Shown piece after piece: positions 12,055 through 25,850 of a stretch of DNA of 64,000 nucleotides. Position numbers and translations under genes: made by a program. Numbering within the stretch: position 1 is the stretch's first letter; each line of letters starts with the position of its first letter. This stretch comes from Lepidurus packardi (taxonomy: Eukaryota; Arthropoda; Branchiopoda; Notostraca; Triopsidae), in assembly GCA_023053545.1 (NCBI GenBank), contig JAKZAN010000146.1, forward strand, positions 1-64,000, written 5' to 3'. The notes beneath the pieces are model-generated. The model saw only the letters and a list, made by a program, of their open reading frames with translations. It was not told the origin of the DNA and made no database searches.

Positions 12055-13269
12055 ATGGAGAATAACCCCATTAGGCCCCTCTATTGGACCGAAAAAATCA
12101 AGAACGTCGGCTATAACGTCAAGTTCGCGTTCCTCTCCTATATCGAGGAGGTCAGTTCTACCAATATCGTCCCTAACTACGAGACACATCACTTCCTCGG
12201 TGTTCCCTACCACGCAGTGCCAGAAACCTTCTCCCAAGTCAATGCACGCATCTACTAACATTTCGCACGCACCATTTGGTTTACTTACCGCTCCATCTTT
12301 CCCTCCCTCACCCACACGGGAGACGGCTACATCACTGACACTGGATGGGGCTGCATGGTCAGAGTCGGCCAGATGTTCATCGCGTAGGCCTTGTGCCGCC
12401 ACTTGGCCATCACGCAGAAAGCCGACATGCACAAAATCATCGCTCTGTTCACCGACTATGATGAGGATGCCGTTTTCTCGATCCAAAACGTTGTCAAAAT
12501 TGCTAAGAGGGATTACGATATCGAACCTGGCAAATGGTACAATCCTTCACAAATTGCCTACATCATGGCTGATCTGTTGCGGAGCTCCCAAATCCAAAAC
12601 TTGCCAGGATGTCAAGACTTTGACATGGTAGTGATGAACAACGCTACACTATTTTTCGACCAGATAGTGTTTAGGATGACTGGCCGGACGTAACTGTGTA
12701 GCTGCAACGACAAAGCCGCACTAGTGTGCTATCAGTGCTACAAGCTCCAGAAATCAGTTTCGATTGTGCTACTGGGTAGAATTGGGCTCGAACATCCAGA
12801 GAAAAAGTATCTAAGGGTCGTCAATAGGCTGATGGAATTTCCTCAGTTCCAGGGAATGATAGGGGGAAAACCAGAAAAAGCGTTGTATTTCATGGGGAGG
12901 CTGGGAGATAACTACGCCTATCTGGATCCTCACACAGTTCAGCCCGGAGTTAGCAAGTAGACCTTAAGTCAGTACTACAATTCCTACTTCTGTAATTCAT
13001 ACCGCCGCTGTCGGAGTTCCTCAATTGACCCGAGCATCGGGATCGGGTTCTATATTCGAAATCTGGAGGAGCTGGATAGCTTTTACAGTCTTGTTTGCAA
13101 AGCAAAAGAGGACTACCCGCACGACTTTTTCCTTTTCACGGCTGTGGACACTCCGGAATACATGAAGGAAGAGTCCAGACCTCAGGAAACCGAGAATGTG
13201 GAAGCTTCTGGATTCGTTAATATCGACGAGGCATTTAACCCTCCGGGGGAAGACGAAGAACAGCAATGA
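12055..13269 (+). CDS. ATG4: ATG4-type autophagy cysteine protease (404 aa)
   Basis: Peptidase C54. The catalytic Cys100 lies in DTGWGCMVRVGQM, and the Asp291/His293 pair in YLDPHTVQPGV. Other family blocks are GGKPEKALYFMGRLGD and DPSIGIGFYIRNLEELDSF. ATG4 cleaves the tail of ATG8 after a glycine and removes ATG8 from lipid; ATG8 is encoded at 39577-40031. A C-terminal GFVNIDEAF resembles the LIR-like F-x-x-I/L motif with which ATG4 binds ATG8 in animals (inferred). Single exon, stop TGA 13267. The codon after MFIA is TAG (Glu here); many ATG4s have Gln at this spot, so it does not help decide the code. Confidence 0.95.
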
Positions 13270-13394
13270 CTGGCTAACTTGTCTGCCAAACCCTCCTTCT
13301 ATATATTCCTTCTTTTCGTTCGGTTAGCAACCTCCCTAGTTTATATCTGCCGTCCAATATTGCAATCATACTTATAAATACCGTTTAGCTGCAA

Positions 13395-14795
13395 TCATCC
13401 ATCTTTGTTCTTCTTTTAGAATTCACGCGCTTTCGACCTTGTCACTATGCCTCCTGCCACGGAAGCAGACCCTTGAGGCTTGTTTTGGAGTTTCTCCGGC
13501 TGAGTCTATGCTTCTGACTGTTCCACTTGTTTTTCCTTCGCCTGCGCGGCCCTCAACGAATTTTCGCTTTCCCACAGTTGTGTTTTTTGACTCTCCATTT
13601 ATAGGAGATCTTTGTTAGCAAGCACTGGCCAATGAGTGACGTGAACATCAATAGTTTATCTGACAGCCTGTATAGCAATTTGGTTTGGAGCGTATCCCTG
13701 TTTGAGTTTTTTCACACTTTCAATTAACTCTTGGTTTCTGCACTAGGCTAAAGTGTTTACTACTGCATGAGCCGCCCATCCCAGGGACTCTAGATTGTAG
13801 CCTCCTTCCAGGATTGCCACTACGTTCGGACATATCTACTTCAGTTTCTCAGTCATGTAACTGTAACCTGCAGCCGTAACTTTCATGCCTCCCAAAGGAT
13901 CGTTCTAAGCAGCATCGAAGCCAGCACTGATCAGGATCAGTTATGGCTTCCATTCACTGAAAATCGGGACAAGCACTCTTTCGAAGGCATAAGCATACTA
14001 GTCATTCCCACAAGTATTATGCCGAGTCAGCACAGGATTCTTCTTGTCGATGGAAGTATTCCAGGCGATGTTGATGTTGAATCCAGTACCTTTGTCGGCC
14101 CCTTTCATTTTACAGTCCGACTCCTTCATATTTGGGAAAAAGGTGCCCTTGTCGTATCGGTGTAATGAGGCATACAATACTTGTTCACTGTTGTAGAAGA
14201 TGTTCTGAGTGCCTTCCCCATGGTGGGCGTCCCAATCCATTATCAGAATACGCTTCAACCCGCACTCCTTTAAAGCATAGTTTGCCGCAATAGCCGCGTT
14301 ATTAAAAAAACAGAATCCGTGGGGCTGGTTTTTCAGACCGCTATGGTGGCCAGGTGGTCTTACCAAGGCGAATCCAGATGCCCATCTCTTCTCCTTTAAT
14401 ACTTTCTATACGCAGACAATGGCAGCATTGGCAGCAACTTTAGCACTTTGCATAGTATCCTTCATAAAGTACGTGTCCACATTGATATAGATTTGTTTCC
14501 GTTTGGTCTCTTCTTCAGGCCACATGTTCAACACGAACTCAGTATAGTCGTGACCATGAGTGGCCATAAGAAGTTACTCAGAAATAGGGGGGCAGGCAGT
14601 TATTTGCTCGATATGGGGATTGTTCTATAGTGTCTACGCGAGTGCTGAGAGTATGGAAGTGATTCTGTCAGGGCATTCGGGGTGGGATTTGGCAGGTTTG
14701 TGAAGAAGAGTGGTTTTATCATGAAGAAGACCTATTTTGGGACGAGAAGGTGTATCGATGGAGAGTTTTTTGAGTTCTTGGACCAGGTCTTCCAT
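13395..14795 (-). CDS. Class II histone deacetylase (466 aa)
   Basis: Zn-dependent deacetylase fold with all hallmark blocks: HPECPDRI, RPPGHHS, GFCFFNNAAIAA, MDWDAHHGEGTQ (zinc/catalytic region near residue 180), LILISAGFDAAENDPLGG and LEGGYNL. It is closest in pattern to HDAC6/HDAC10 domains, with one catalytic domain and a ~90-residue charged tail. Two TAA/TAG codons fall at positions that are commonly Glu (KPELILI, AAENDPLG). Substrate may be histone or tubulin; the sequence does not decide. Start ATG 14795 is followed by a short helical segment before the domain. It is divergent from the CHAT-STAND gene, 177 bp away. Confidence 0.93.
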
Positions 14796-14972
14796 GCGGA
14801 GTAGAAGTGCTCGGGATGTTTCAAATCTACGGGAGCTTAGTGTTTGTGCAGAATGCTATGTTTTAAAGCATGGGATTAAATCAGATGAAGCAAAAAAAAG
14901 GAGGGAGCTACACTTTATACTCGAATCCCCAAATCAAACTGCAAGACAAGTTATACCCACCTAAGTCTCAAA
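14796..14972. promoter_or_regulatory. Divergent promoter region between HDAC and CHAT-STAND genes
   Basis: This 177 bp is all that separates two start codons pointing away from each other, so it should hold both promoters. No specific motif was identified; the segment is AT rich around 14860-14910. Confidence 0.5.
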
Positions 14973-17900
14973 ATGGGCAAAAAGGCCAAGGAACTAGTCA
15001 TCACCATGTTCTTCTCTCGCTACGGCGAAAACTGCTATGAGGCTTCCTACACAATTGAACGCTCTTACTACGCTGCAGGCATCGACTACCAAGTCATACT
15101 CGAACATAAAAACTATTTCGTCGCCTAATTCAACATCACCTCAGAGGTTCGCATGAGCTACATTTCTGAAGACGATATCATCCCTCTCACTGAAGGGTTC
15201 CAACTCGCTCTTCGTCAGCTCGAGACTGAATATGAAGGCTCTCTTGTCGTTCTCCTGCGCGCAGAAGTCGACATCCTGGCGAGTCGAGTTGAGGAGGTGG
15301 AGGAGAAATTGTAGAAGATGATGAAAGATATTGATGAGATCAAGGCATCAGTGGCGCAACCCGTACTGGAGGAGGGGTCTCTTAAGAGGCTAATGTCGGT
15401 GCCGGAGAGGCTGGTGCGGGGAGCGTCGAGCCTGAGCAACACGGTAGAACACAATATCGACGTGGGGATTCTGTTCAGCGAGCCTCTGGTGCAAAAGAAA
15501 GACGAGAAGGAACCATTGAAGCGTTCGCCGTAGCCTGTAAAGTTTCGGGAAGAGATTGACCGGTTAAAAAACTCTCTGAAAGTAAAGAGTATCCAGACAA
15601 TAGTCTGATTTTATTCCTATTTCCAGAGAACGAGTCGAGGATAAATATTCCTCAAATGCTCCATAGCCACCGTAGAGAAGCTGGAGAACCTCCTCAAACA
15701 GAAGGTCGGCATCCTCCATATCATCTGCCACGGAACCATCTAGGTCGAGAGGAAAACTGGCCTCGAAGAGGGAGTTCTCTGTTTCGAGCAACTCTACAAC
15801 ATCGGGCTGATGGACAAAATCTACGGACGCCAGATCCCGGATCTCATTAAGGTCATACCGCCCCATCAAAGACCCAAACTCGTGTTCATCAATGCTTGCC
15901 ACTCAGAACTTATTGGTGATGCATTCCTCAAGTCTGGAATTCCTTTCGCAATCGTTGTTCAATCTTCATAAAAGATTGAGGACTCAGCCGCTCAGATTTT
16001 CGCATAAAAATTCTATAACTCTCTCTTCAATGGGACATCAGTCCGCAAGAGCTTCCTGGATGCGAAAGACTCTTTGGATCGCCAGAAACGTCCAGTGAAC
16101 TCCAACATTTGCTGCTGCTTCCACGCCAACAACCACAGCCGAGGGTGCCTATGGAAAGAGCTCGTGGTGTAACTCGGACAATAGCGCGTAATGCTCCTCC
16201 TAGACTTACTTTTTTTAATCCAGATCACTTTACGCAAACCACTAGTGCCACGATTTGTATCATATACCAGTTTGTCATTGCGCGAGGCGCCACCTCAACC
16301 TACACGAGCGTGAATGCCAGTGGGCTATCGACACACTCTTCACGATCAATCAAGATTTCAGAGTAGGCGAGGGGGAGCAGGCACGACGTCTTACCCAGGA
16401 GGAATTGCAGACATATACCTAGCTTCTTATCTGTTGCTGCTCGACACCTAACCGCATGATTCCTCATGACGAGAGTGAGAAATTTAAATTCAAATACAAT
16501 AAGGATACTGACCCCGAGACTGTGCTGTTCCCGCCTCAAATCACAGACATGGAGTCTGAGGTTTATGATGAAACTTCGATGTAGTTGTTGAACGAGTTCA
16601 ACAAAGACATCAACCTAGCAGGGAGAAATATGGAGGTGTACAACCTGATGGTCAGCATGAAGGACAAGCCCCGTGTGTTGTTAGTTCATGGGGGAATAGG
16701 TTCGGGCAGAAGTGGAGTGGTATCCAACGCTGCTATCTATTTGATTGAGAGGAGTTACTATCGAGATGGGTACTACCACTTGGACCTTTCAAATTGCAGT
16801 AAGACCATAGACTTCGAGTTCACCTTCCTTAAGATGGTGAAAGGCTTAAAAATAGCCGGCCTGGACGACCTGCTGAGATTTCTGAGCAACAAAGACATGA
16901 TCCTGGTGCTGGATAACTGTGATCTCTTCTTAACTTCTTCGACTGATGAGTTCGTACGCACAGTTAACACTCTCATTTATGCCCTTAAGAACGCGAAGAT
17001 TGTACTAGTTTTGAGCGACAGAGTAGCCAAACAGTTCGACTCATCCATTTTCGGGTAACGCAGGATCAACTTAGAGCCCCTCAAGAAATTCGCAGCCGCT
17101 GACATGTTCTTGATGAATGTGCGCGAGTACTTGGCAGACATTAATATGGTGGACATCTGGAGGGTTTTTGAGGAGGAGAAGTTGAGAAGCCCCAAAACTA
17201 TCCTAGACATGGTCCACTACATCAGAAACCAGTATTCCCCCTCCCGCAGAGTGACTATCTAGGAACTCAATAGTTATGCGGATAGTATCCGTGATGGCAG
17301 AACATCCCACGAAAAATTCCTAGAATAGAACCTAAAACAATTGCGCACAGATTCAGAAGTCTATCAACTCTTCCTATTTCTGGCCCAATTTCCCGCTGGT
17401 CTGACGGAACTGGACTTTGCCATTATGAGCAGCCAGCCCTCTAACACTGACCTCGACCCATCCACTTTGTTCCTACCTAAGAACTGGAAGGATCTAGTGA
17501 CCCGTCTTTTGGCAGAAAAGGACACGCCCTAAGGGGTATTCAGCGATAACCTTCCATCGAAGTTCAGCTAATATTATTACTGCAGCGTGGACGGAACATC
17601 AGGGTGTAGACGAATCCGCGTCAAAAAATATATTCTGTAGTACATACAGAAGCATGAAGAGTATCAGAGAGGGTCAGACTTGACATTCAAAGCTGTGGCT
17701 TACCTGTCTAACTACTGTTCTTTACTGGTCAAAATCGTGAAGGACAAATATCACTACCACTAACATCTATTGGAATGCTCAACTATCTCTGAGTGTGGAG
17801 TCTTCCAGTTCGAAAAGGTGAGTCGGTACTACTAGCTGTTCGATCCAGACGACTACTTCCCAGATATGTTTGTAAACTTGACCAGCAGTGCTAGTCGGGG

Positions 17901-20589
17901 CCACTAGCTTGATACTCAGATCAAGTCTCTATTCGCCAAAAACGAAGACCTCAAAATCGATCCTATACAGTCCATATTGCAGCACCAAGATAACTTCATG
18001 CAGATCTATAGGAATGACTACGAAGAGTACTATAAAGGACTCGTCTCAGAGAAGTCTAAACTATTCAAATACTACTACCAGAACCTGCTGCTCAACATAC
18101 CAACCGTGATCAAACTGGCACGAGACAAGGTCAATCAAACCTTCCTCAGATTTTGCATCGATTAAAGTGAAAAAAGGATCCGCCTCTTGGAACCAGGGAA
18201 GATCAACAAGACTCTCAACATGTACTTGATCAAGCTCGACTATACTAGATTGGTTTTCTAGATACAGAATATGCCTCTGCAGGAAATTGGAGGCTATCGA
18301 GCCTTCATTTAAAGCATCAAGAGAAGACTGATCTGGGATTAAAAATCTGAAATGACCAAGGTAGAACTGTTGTAGTTCCGATACATCGATATCTTCATTT
18401 ACTTCGAAAACCTGAAGCGCAACGGTCGTCCTGAGAACTATGCACAGATGCTCAAGGAAAATTCTAAGTTCAAAGCAGCTCTAGCATAGGTTGACACAAA
18501 CGCTTTAGGTACACGCATCCTTATCGCAAAGAGGAACCTGTTACTCGCGCATGGCTACTTCTGGATCCTTGAGAAATCTGAGAGCGACAAAGGCAGCAAA
18601 GGGTTTGAAGAGTACAAGAACAGTTATGACTACAGCAAGAAGGTTAGGCTGTTGATAGAAGCAGTGGAGACTTTCAAGATGGCCAAACTGATTCTGCTGC
18701 AGATCGACGCATCGATCGGAGTCGCAAAGATGAAACTGGCGCATTACAAGAAGAAAGGGGCCGAAGTTTCTGAATACTTCTAGATTCGGAAGACTTATAT
18801 CCAGCCTTGTAGACAGTTGCTGAGCAGCTAAACATTGAGAGTCAACTCGAGAGACAGGTAAAATACTATGACTGAACTCGAAGAAAAACTCAATAAGAGG
18901 GTCTGGCAGAAGATCAAAAACTTGATAGTCTTTGTGAAAGCCTGCCCATTCATTTCAGAACAGGGTGAATCTATTCCCTACAACACAATCCGCCGGTCAC
19001 ATAACTTCAAGTTCCTCGTAGAGTCTACACTTAACGTCTAAGATTATCCTCGCAAGAATCTACGCCAGAAGTAGGTCAGTGTTCGGTTTGAAATCCTGAC
19101 CAAACAAAGGCTTTTCGATATCGTTTCTCAAGGTTGTTCTATTATGATGCTACGTATTGACTCCCGAGTCGAGGGGGGGAGAGTACTCCTACAGTTCTAG
19201 AACTAAGGACAGCCAACTGAAGAGAGAGTTGATATAGATTCATTATTTCGTGAAGTGAGCTGGAAGAATGTTAGTACCATTGTTATTTGTGGCTAAAATG
19301 CCCAAGCGGTCGCGGAAAGACTCAAGGCGATGGAGAGGTAAGACCTTCCTACAGTTGTAGCAATCAACTTTGCCACCCAGACTTAAGTAGAGGGGGTCGG
19401 GTTCGATGTTGCTTACAACGACTACTCCATGCGCTCCCTGCAAAGGGTGGCTTCTAACTACTTCATGGTGAAACTGAGTGAGGATGTGGTCTACGGAGAA
19501 CCTGTTTCTATCAATGATTTTAGTAGGGTAGTCAAGTAGGCCAAGGCGAGTACTGTCTTATATATGATTGGATTCTCAAAAATCACACATTGCGAAGAGA
19601 AGCTAAACTCTCTGCTTCAGTTTGAAGTATTTGAAGGCAGAGACGGTTCAAAATTGCAGTTCGAAAACGGACACTTCCATGATGTCTCCAGCAGGAAGAT
19701 CACTCTCCACAATCTAAAGCGCACAGCCACTACCTTCGTGGGTCGAGAAAAAGTCTTCACTTCGATCATTCAGCGGTTACAACAAAATTAGGCAAAACAG
19801 GAACCGATCTATGCCAATGTCTTCGGACTCAAAAACTGTGGGAAGACTGCCTTTATACATGAATTGGCAGAAACTCTGCTCGAACGGGGCTACTTCAAGA
19901 GCGGGATTTACGTCCTAAATGGGTGGGAGATCGAAGCTGAGCACAAGGGCAACATCCTAGCGTATCTGGAGAAAAACAAAAATAGCATCTTCCCCGCCAA
20001 CTATCTCGCCGAGAGCCAGAACGCTGAGACAACACCAATGCTGCTCATCATTGACGACTTCCACGCTCTGAAAGATCGGACTCATCTGCTTGAGGACTTT
20101 TTCGCGAATGTCTACAAACGCGGTGTGAGCCTCATCTTGACGAGCAACGATAAGCTGGCAACGTCTATGGTGCCTTGGTTCGCCAAGAACTGTCTAGTGG
20201 ATTACGAGATGAAAAGGTTTACTTAGGAGGAGGCGCAGATACTAGTTTTATCGAATGTTCCACTTTATGACTTCGAAGAGTATAGGGAGCACTTCAAAGT
20301 ACTGTTTTTGAATCTTCGAAAAAAGTTGTCTAATCTGATGCCCAAGGTGTTGATCGATGAGTTCCGACGACTTTGGCACACGGCGAATCAGAAGTCTACT
20401 GCCCTGAAGTACGGCAACTACCGGGAACACGTAGAGTTGCACGAACGCAGACACCGGACTCAGCACGAAGGGTTGCAGAAAAAGAGTGCAAAGAAGATTT
20501 CGATAACGGTGGAAGGAGATGGAAAAGGAGGAGGGATACCGTTGAAGCTGAAAAGACTATCGCGGGTCGAAAGTGTGCATCCGCCTTGA
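14973..20589 (+). CDS. CHAT caspase-like domain plus two STAND-type NTPase domains (1845 aa)
   Basis: Three exons; introns 15603-15626 (24 nt) and 16169-16223 (55 nt), both restoring frame. Residues ~1-130 are unknown, with a coiled coil at ~105-130. CHAT domain ~165-350: ILFSEPLV, GILHIICHG (catalytic His245) and VFINACHSE (catalytic Cys301), then GDAFLKSGIPFAIVVQ. Next come two Cys/His motifs of form H-x3-H-x3-C-x-W. First P-loop NTPase: GGIGSGRS at 547-554, with Arg553 replacing the Walker A Lys, and MILVLDNCD near 616. A long helical region (~650-1330) follows, then a CHAT-like block without His or Cys. The second NTPase has FVGRE, GLKNCGKT (1592-1599, intact) and LLIIDD (~1664). CHAT is a clan CD protease fold (separase/caspase relatives), and STAND ATPases are signal switches. 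The combination suggests a regulated protease in cell-death or defence signalling (inference). Confidence 0.85.
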
Positions 20590-20724
20590 GTTGGGTCGAT
20601 ACTTTAATATAACTTATATATGACCGAAGGAGGGTATTAGGTTTGGTTGGTTTACATTTTCCTATCCACGACTATATAGAATACCAGACTTAACTTCATC
20701 TAATTCTTCGCCTAATCGAATACC

Positions 20725-23215
20725 ATGAATATCTTAAAGTCCATTCTAGAAACCACTGCCACCTCCAATACCCTCCACTCTAAGGTCGACACCAACCTCT
20801 TCAACACCCTCTTTAGGCACTCCAACGACAACTGGGACTTCGAGGAGGCTCTCTGGTATGGCAAGAAGCATCAGTTCCTGAGTGCGCGGAACAAGGAGTA
20901 CAAGGCGACCTGCTATTTGCTGGAACACTACTGTGGTTTACTAGTGGTGCTGAGGAATGATGGTCGTAGCAACATTCTGGACATCCGCAACCTGAAACTA
21001 AAGTAGGATGTGATGAAGGAGGCGAGATTGTCGAAACTCAGAAATCGGGAGTATATAGTTCTGAAGGAAAGAGGGGACTAATTAATTTTACTGTTCGACA
21101 ACTCTGCAGAGAAACAGACATTTGTCAGGGACATGAGGCTTTACAAGGACAGGCTGAACAGCGACTAGCCCTACGACGAAGAATTCTCCCAGGCCAACAA
21201 ATTCTTCGAAATGTACAAGATCGACTATTACCTCACCTGGCCCACCTTCAACTCAGTCCTTTCCAAGCTCAGCTTCACAGACAAAGATCGCAATTAGTAC
21301 CTTATTCGGTTGGTAAAGCACAAACTACGCGCCACCACAGCTTCCGGAATCACTCATCCAGAATTTATGACCTTTTTGAGGGTCTCCTTTTGCACTCAGG
21401 AGATCCATGAGATATTCAACAAATATTGCTCGCAGACCATCCCCTTTGATCCACGCAAACCCAAGCTGGAGGTTCTCGAGGATCGCATGACGCTGTAAGA
21501 GTTCGATCGCTTTCTGACTGAGTAACAGCAAGAGAAAAACAACACTAAAGAACATTGTAAGGACCTATTCCCATTGCCAACGAACAGAATCAGCCTCTAC
21601 AAATTCGGCAGATACATCTACTCTAATGAGAACAGTGCATTCGACAAGCATATGCGTCTCCAACACCACCAAACCAACCTCCCTCTCACCCACTATTACT
21701 GTTTCAGCTCCCACAATACCTACCTCACAGGGAACCAGCTCACCAGTGATTCCAAGGTCTAGCGCTACATAGAGGATCTGGACCGAGGGGTGCGATGCGT
21801 TGAGCTGGATGTACATGACAATGGTCACACTCCCATCATCAAACACGGGTACACTGCGACCAAACCCATCAATTTCGAGGATGTAATCAAGGCGATTTCG
21901 AAGTACTCTGAAAATCACCCCCAGCATACTCCGATCATTCTATCGATCGAGAACCATTGCAATGGCAACAACAGGGAGAAGATGAGTTCCATTTTAGCAG
22001 ACGAGTTCAAGGATCGTATCTACATGATCTAGAAGAAGTCCACGAGATTCGGGACTCTCGAAGAACTCAAAGGCAAAATCATCATCAAGACAGATAGCAA
22101 GCGAGAGACGACAAAACTCATGGACTTCGACTTCAAAGACAGCGAAACACCTGCTCCCTTCCTGAAGCATTTGGTCGAGCCAGACAGAATCGACTAGAGC
22201 CACATCGCCCGACTGCATTACAACTTCACGCTGTCCTTATTCGATATCAAAAAGCGAAGGTTCTTGCAGTGGACTCAGTAAATGAAGGAGAACAGAAAAA
22301 ATACCTTCCTTGAAGTTAAAAAAGCGATTTTCGTAATCCAGGACGAGAACATGAAGCTGGCTAAACTGACAGCCCTCTTCAAAGGCTCTATCAATCCCAA
22401 TAGCTCCTTCTGCGAGACTTTCAGTCTTTCGACGAGCAAGGCAATGCAGAAGTTTAACAAGAACCTAATGCAGATAGTAAACTTCACAAGCAGAAGTTGG
22501 CTCAGAATCTATCCATAAGGAACTAAGGTCAATAGTGCGAACTATAACCCTATTCGTAAAAATCCTTATCTTCTGATCCTGCTTTGTTATAGCTTTATTA
22601 TAAATGGGGGCACAGATTGTCGCTCTAAACACCCAGCAACGTGACGTCTTCATGACAATCATGTTCGGTCATTTCCAAGAGAACGGGGGGTTCAACTCAG
22701 GGTACGTGCTGAAGCCGGAGTACCTGCGGTAAGGGCGCCTGGCTCCGTAGTACTGGCCGATGAGGGTGACTGTGCGCGTGGTGAGCAGCCTGAACATCCG
22801 AGACCTGGCGCGGTTCGGGAAATTCACGTACTGTGTGAAGATGGGTTTTTTCGGTAACTAAACATCTCCTGACATGATCATTTCTTATGAATAGTTTAAG
22901 TAAATACGATAAAGTACAGGAAGTATCAGCGATAGCATCCCCGCTAATAAAAATGCAGCACTCGAGCAGGCCACCGAGTTCGTCAGCCAAGAGGATGCCT
23001 ACTTCAAACAGTCCTTCCCCCGGTCCTTCCTGATCAGCAAGCCGTACTTCGCATTCATCTACTTCTAGGTCGAGCGGTTCGGTCGGGTGGCGCTGCCAGT
23101 GCGAATGGCGCGACAGGGCTACCGAGTGCTGCGACTACTAGATACGAACTACTAACCGATCGGGTCAGCATTCATATTGGTGCATCTCAAAATCGAGAAG
23201 TAGCAAAGAGCGTGA
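20725..23215 (+). CDS. Phosphoinositide-specific phospholipase C, PLC-delta-like (817 aa)
   Basis: Two exons, intron 22556-22592 (37 nt), phase-correct. Layout: N-terminal PH-like region, EF-hand-like region, X domain (YYCFSSHNTYLTGNQLTSDSK with His330; CVELDVHD; KHGYT second His; LSIENHC; ELKGKIIIK with the paired Lys), Y domain (SWLRIYPEGTKVNSANYNP, GGFNSGYVLKPEYLR) and a C2 domain ending LPVRMARQGYRVLRLLD. All residues known to matter for catalysis and Ca2+ binding in PLC-delta appear present. It hydrolyses PI(4,5)P2 to diacylglycerol and IP3 at membranes. A TAG codon sits at the Glu of the SKVE-RYI block, supporting the code. A possible intron around 22855-22895 was rejected because reading through keeps the frame. 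Confidence 0.95.
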
Positions 23216-23273
23216 GTCTCATTTGTATTGGCACTTCGAGTCTTTAACAATTAAATATGCAAACTATTTGTAT

Positions 23274-24569
<1,296 letters not shown>

Positions 24570-24918
24570 GAAGTCTGATGCAGGTTGCCAGTAAATTTGG
24601 AGGTGGAAGCTTTGGGATCAAAGTTTAGCTTAATTTTTAAAGGATGTAGAGTGCTGCCTTTTATTTTCGAGGACTCTTCTAAATGGACCACGCGTTCCCA
24701 GTCTACTCTGCTGAAAGGAATAGGATGTATGCGCCAGAAATATTAATGTCTCGTGCTTTTTCAAAATCAACACCCAACTCATTCCCAGCTGGGATATTCC
24801 CCGTCATTAAATGACCCGGCAGGCCTTAAAATTGATGTAGTATGTTTTATGTTGCATATTTTCTGTAACCTTTAGAACATCAAACCAATAAAACATAAGT
24901 CCTATTAGTTATCCCTCA
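24570..24918. other. Intergenic region between kinase and lipase genes
   Basis: Divergent genes flank it, so two promoters must lie here. The stretch near 24840-24900 is AT rich (including tgttttatgttgcatatttt). No gene or RNA seen. Confidence 0.5.
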
Positions 24919-25740
24919 ATGCTCACTCCTCAAATCTTACCACTCCTTATCTGCTTGACCGCAGTCCTCGCTGCAGCATCCTACAACCAGGAAAAAGCTC
25001 GTGTCCTCGCAGCTTTTTCTGCCATCACTAAGTGTGACAGAGACGCCGTCTAAAACTGGTCCTGCAAAGCCTGCCATTCACTGAACCTCAAGCTGCAAGA
25101 TGTCGTTTACATCGACAATACTCTTAGCAAAATTGTGGGGTATATTGGCTACAGTCCCGAATGGAACAAAATCGTGGTGAGCTGGCGTGGAACTGACAAC
25201 GTAGTTAATTGGGTCGAAGATGCTTACTTCGACAAGATGCCCTACCTGCGATGTCTTGGCTGTGAAATGCATGCTGGTTTTTATTTTTCCTACCTATCAG
25301 TGCAGGAGGCTGTGCACAAAGCTCTAGACCACCTCCTCGTCAAGCACCCGGACGCTAGACTTATTGTAACGGGGCACAGTCTGGGAGGAGCTCTAGCCAC
25401 GCTCTCGGCTCTTGAACTGCAGATCAAATACAATCGTGTAGATTCTCTAGTTAATTTCGGGTGCCCACGAGTGGGAAACGCAGCCTTCGCGCAGTTTATC
25501 AACAACAAGATCCCGTAGCACTTCCGAGTCGTGAGGAACAGGGATCTTGTTCCTCATGTGCCTTTCGACTTCATGGGGTACCATCACATCAACACCTAAG
25601 TCTTGTACGACGAAAATCAGACTGCCTACAAAATCTGCGACGAGAGTGGCGAGGATCCGACCTGCTCCAAAAAATACTTCCCTGACTACTCCGTCAGCGA
25701 CCACCACAATTATCTCGTTGAAGGAGTAGAGATTTGCTGA
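24919..25740 (+). CDS. Secreted class 3 lipase (273 aa)
   Basis: Single exon. A signal peptide occupies residues ~1-21 (LPLLICLTAVLAAA). The alpha/beta-hydrolase of the lipase_3 family is evident: VSWRGTDNVVNWVED, the nucleophile elbow TGHSLGG with Ser154, VNFGCPRVGN, RNRDLVPHVPF containing the catalytic Asp, and a C-terminal DHHNYL containing the His. Several paired cysteines suggest disulfides of an extracellular or lysosomal/food-vacuole enzyme. Expected to hydrolyse acylglycerols. Three TAA/TAG codons are read as Glu. Stop TGA 25738-25740. Confidence 0.95.
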
Positions 25741-25850
25741 TAGTCTATCCAATTATAAACAGAATGTAAGATTTTAGTGAATCAAGGGAATGTTTCTCAA
25801 GTCCGTGAGGGGGAGACACAGCTCAAATAGGGGTTGGATCATGAGCTATC

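Noticed and set aside
12055-13269. UAA/UAG = Gln code (Tetrahymena, Paramecium, Oxytricha)
   Set aside because: A TAG in ATG4 falls where many homologues have Gln, but the kinase APE, PIPK, PLC and HDAC sites require or strongly prefer Glu.
22855-22895. 41 nt GT...AG segment in the PLC gene as an intron
   Set aside because: Removing it breaks the frame of the C2 domain; reading through keeps it open and in phase.
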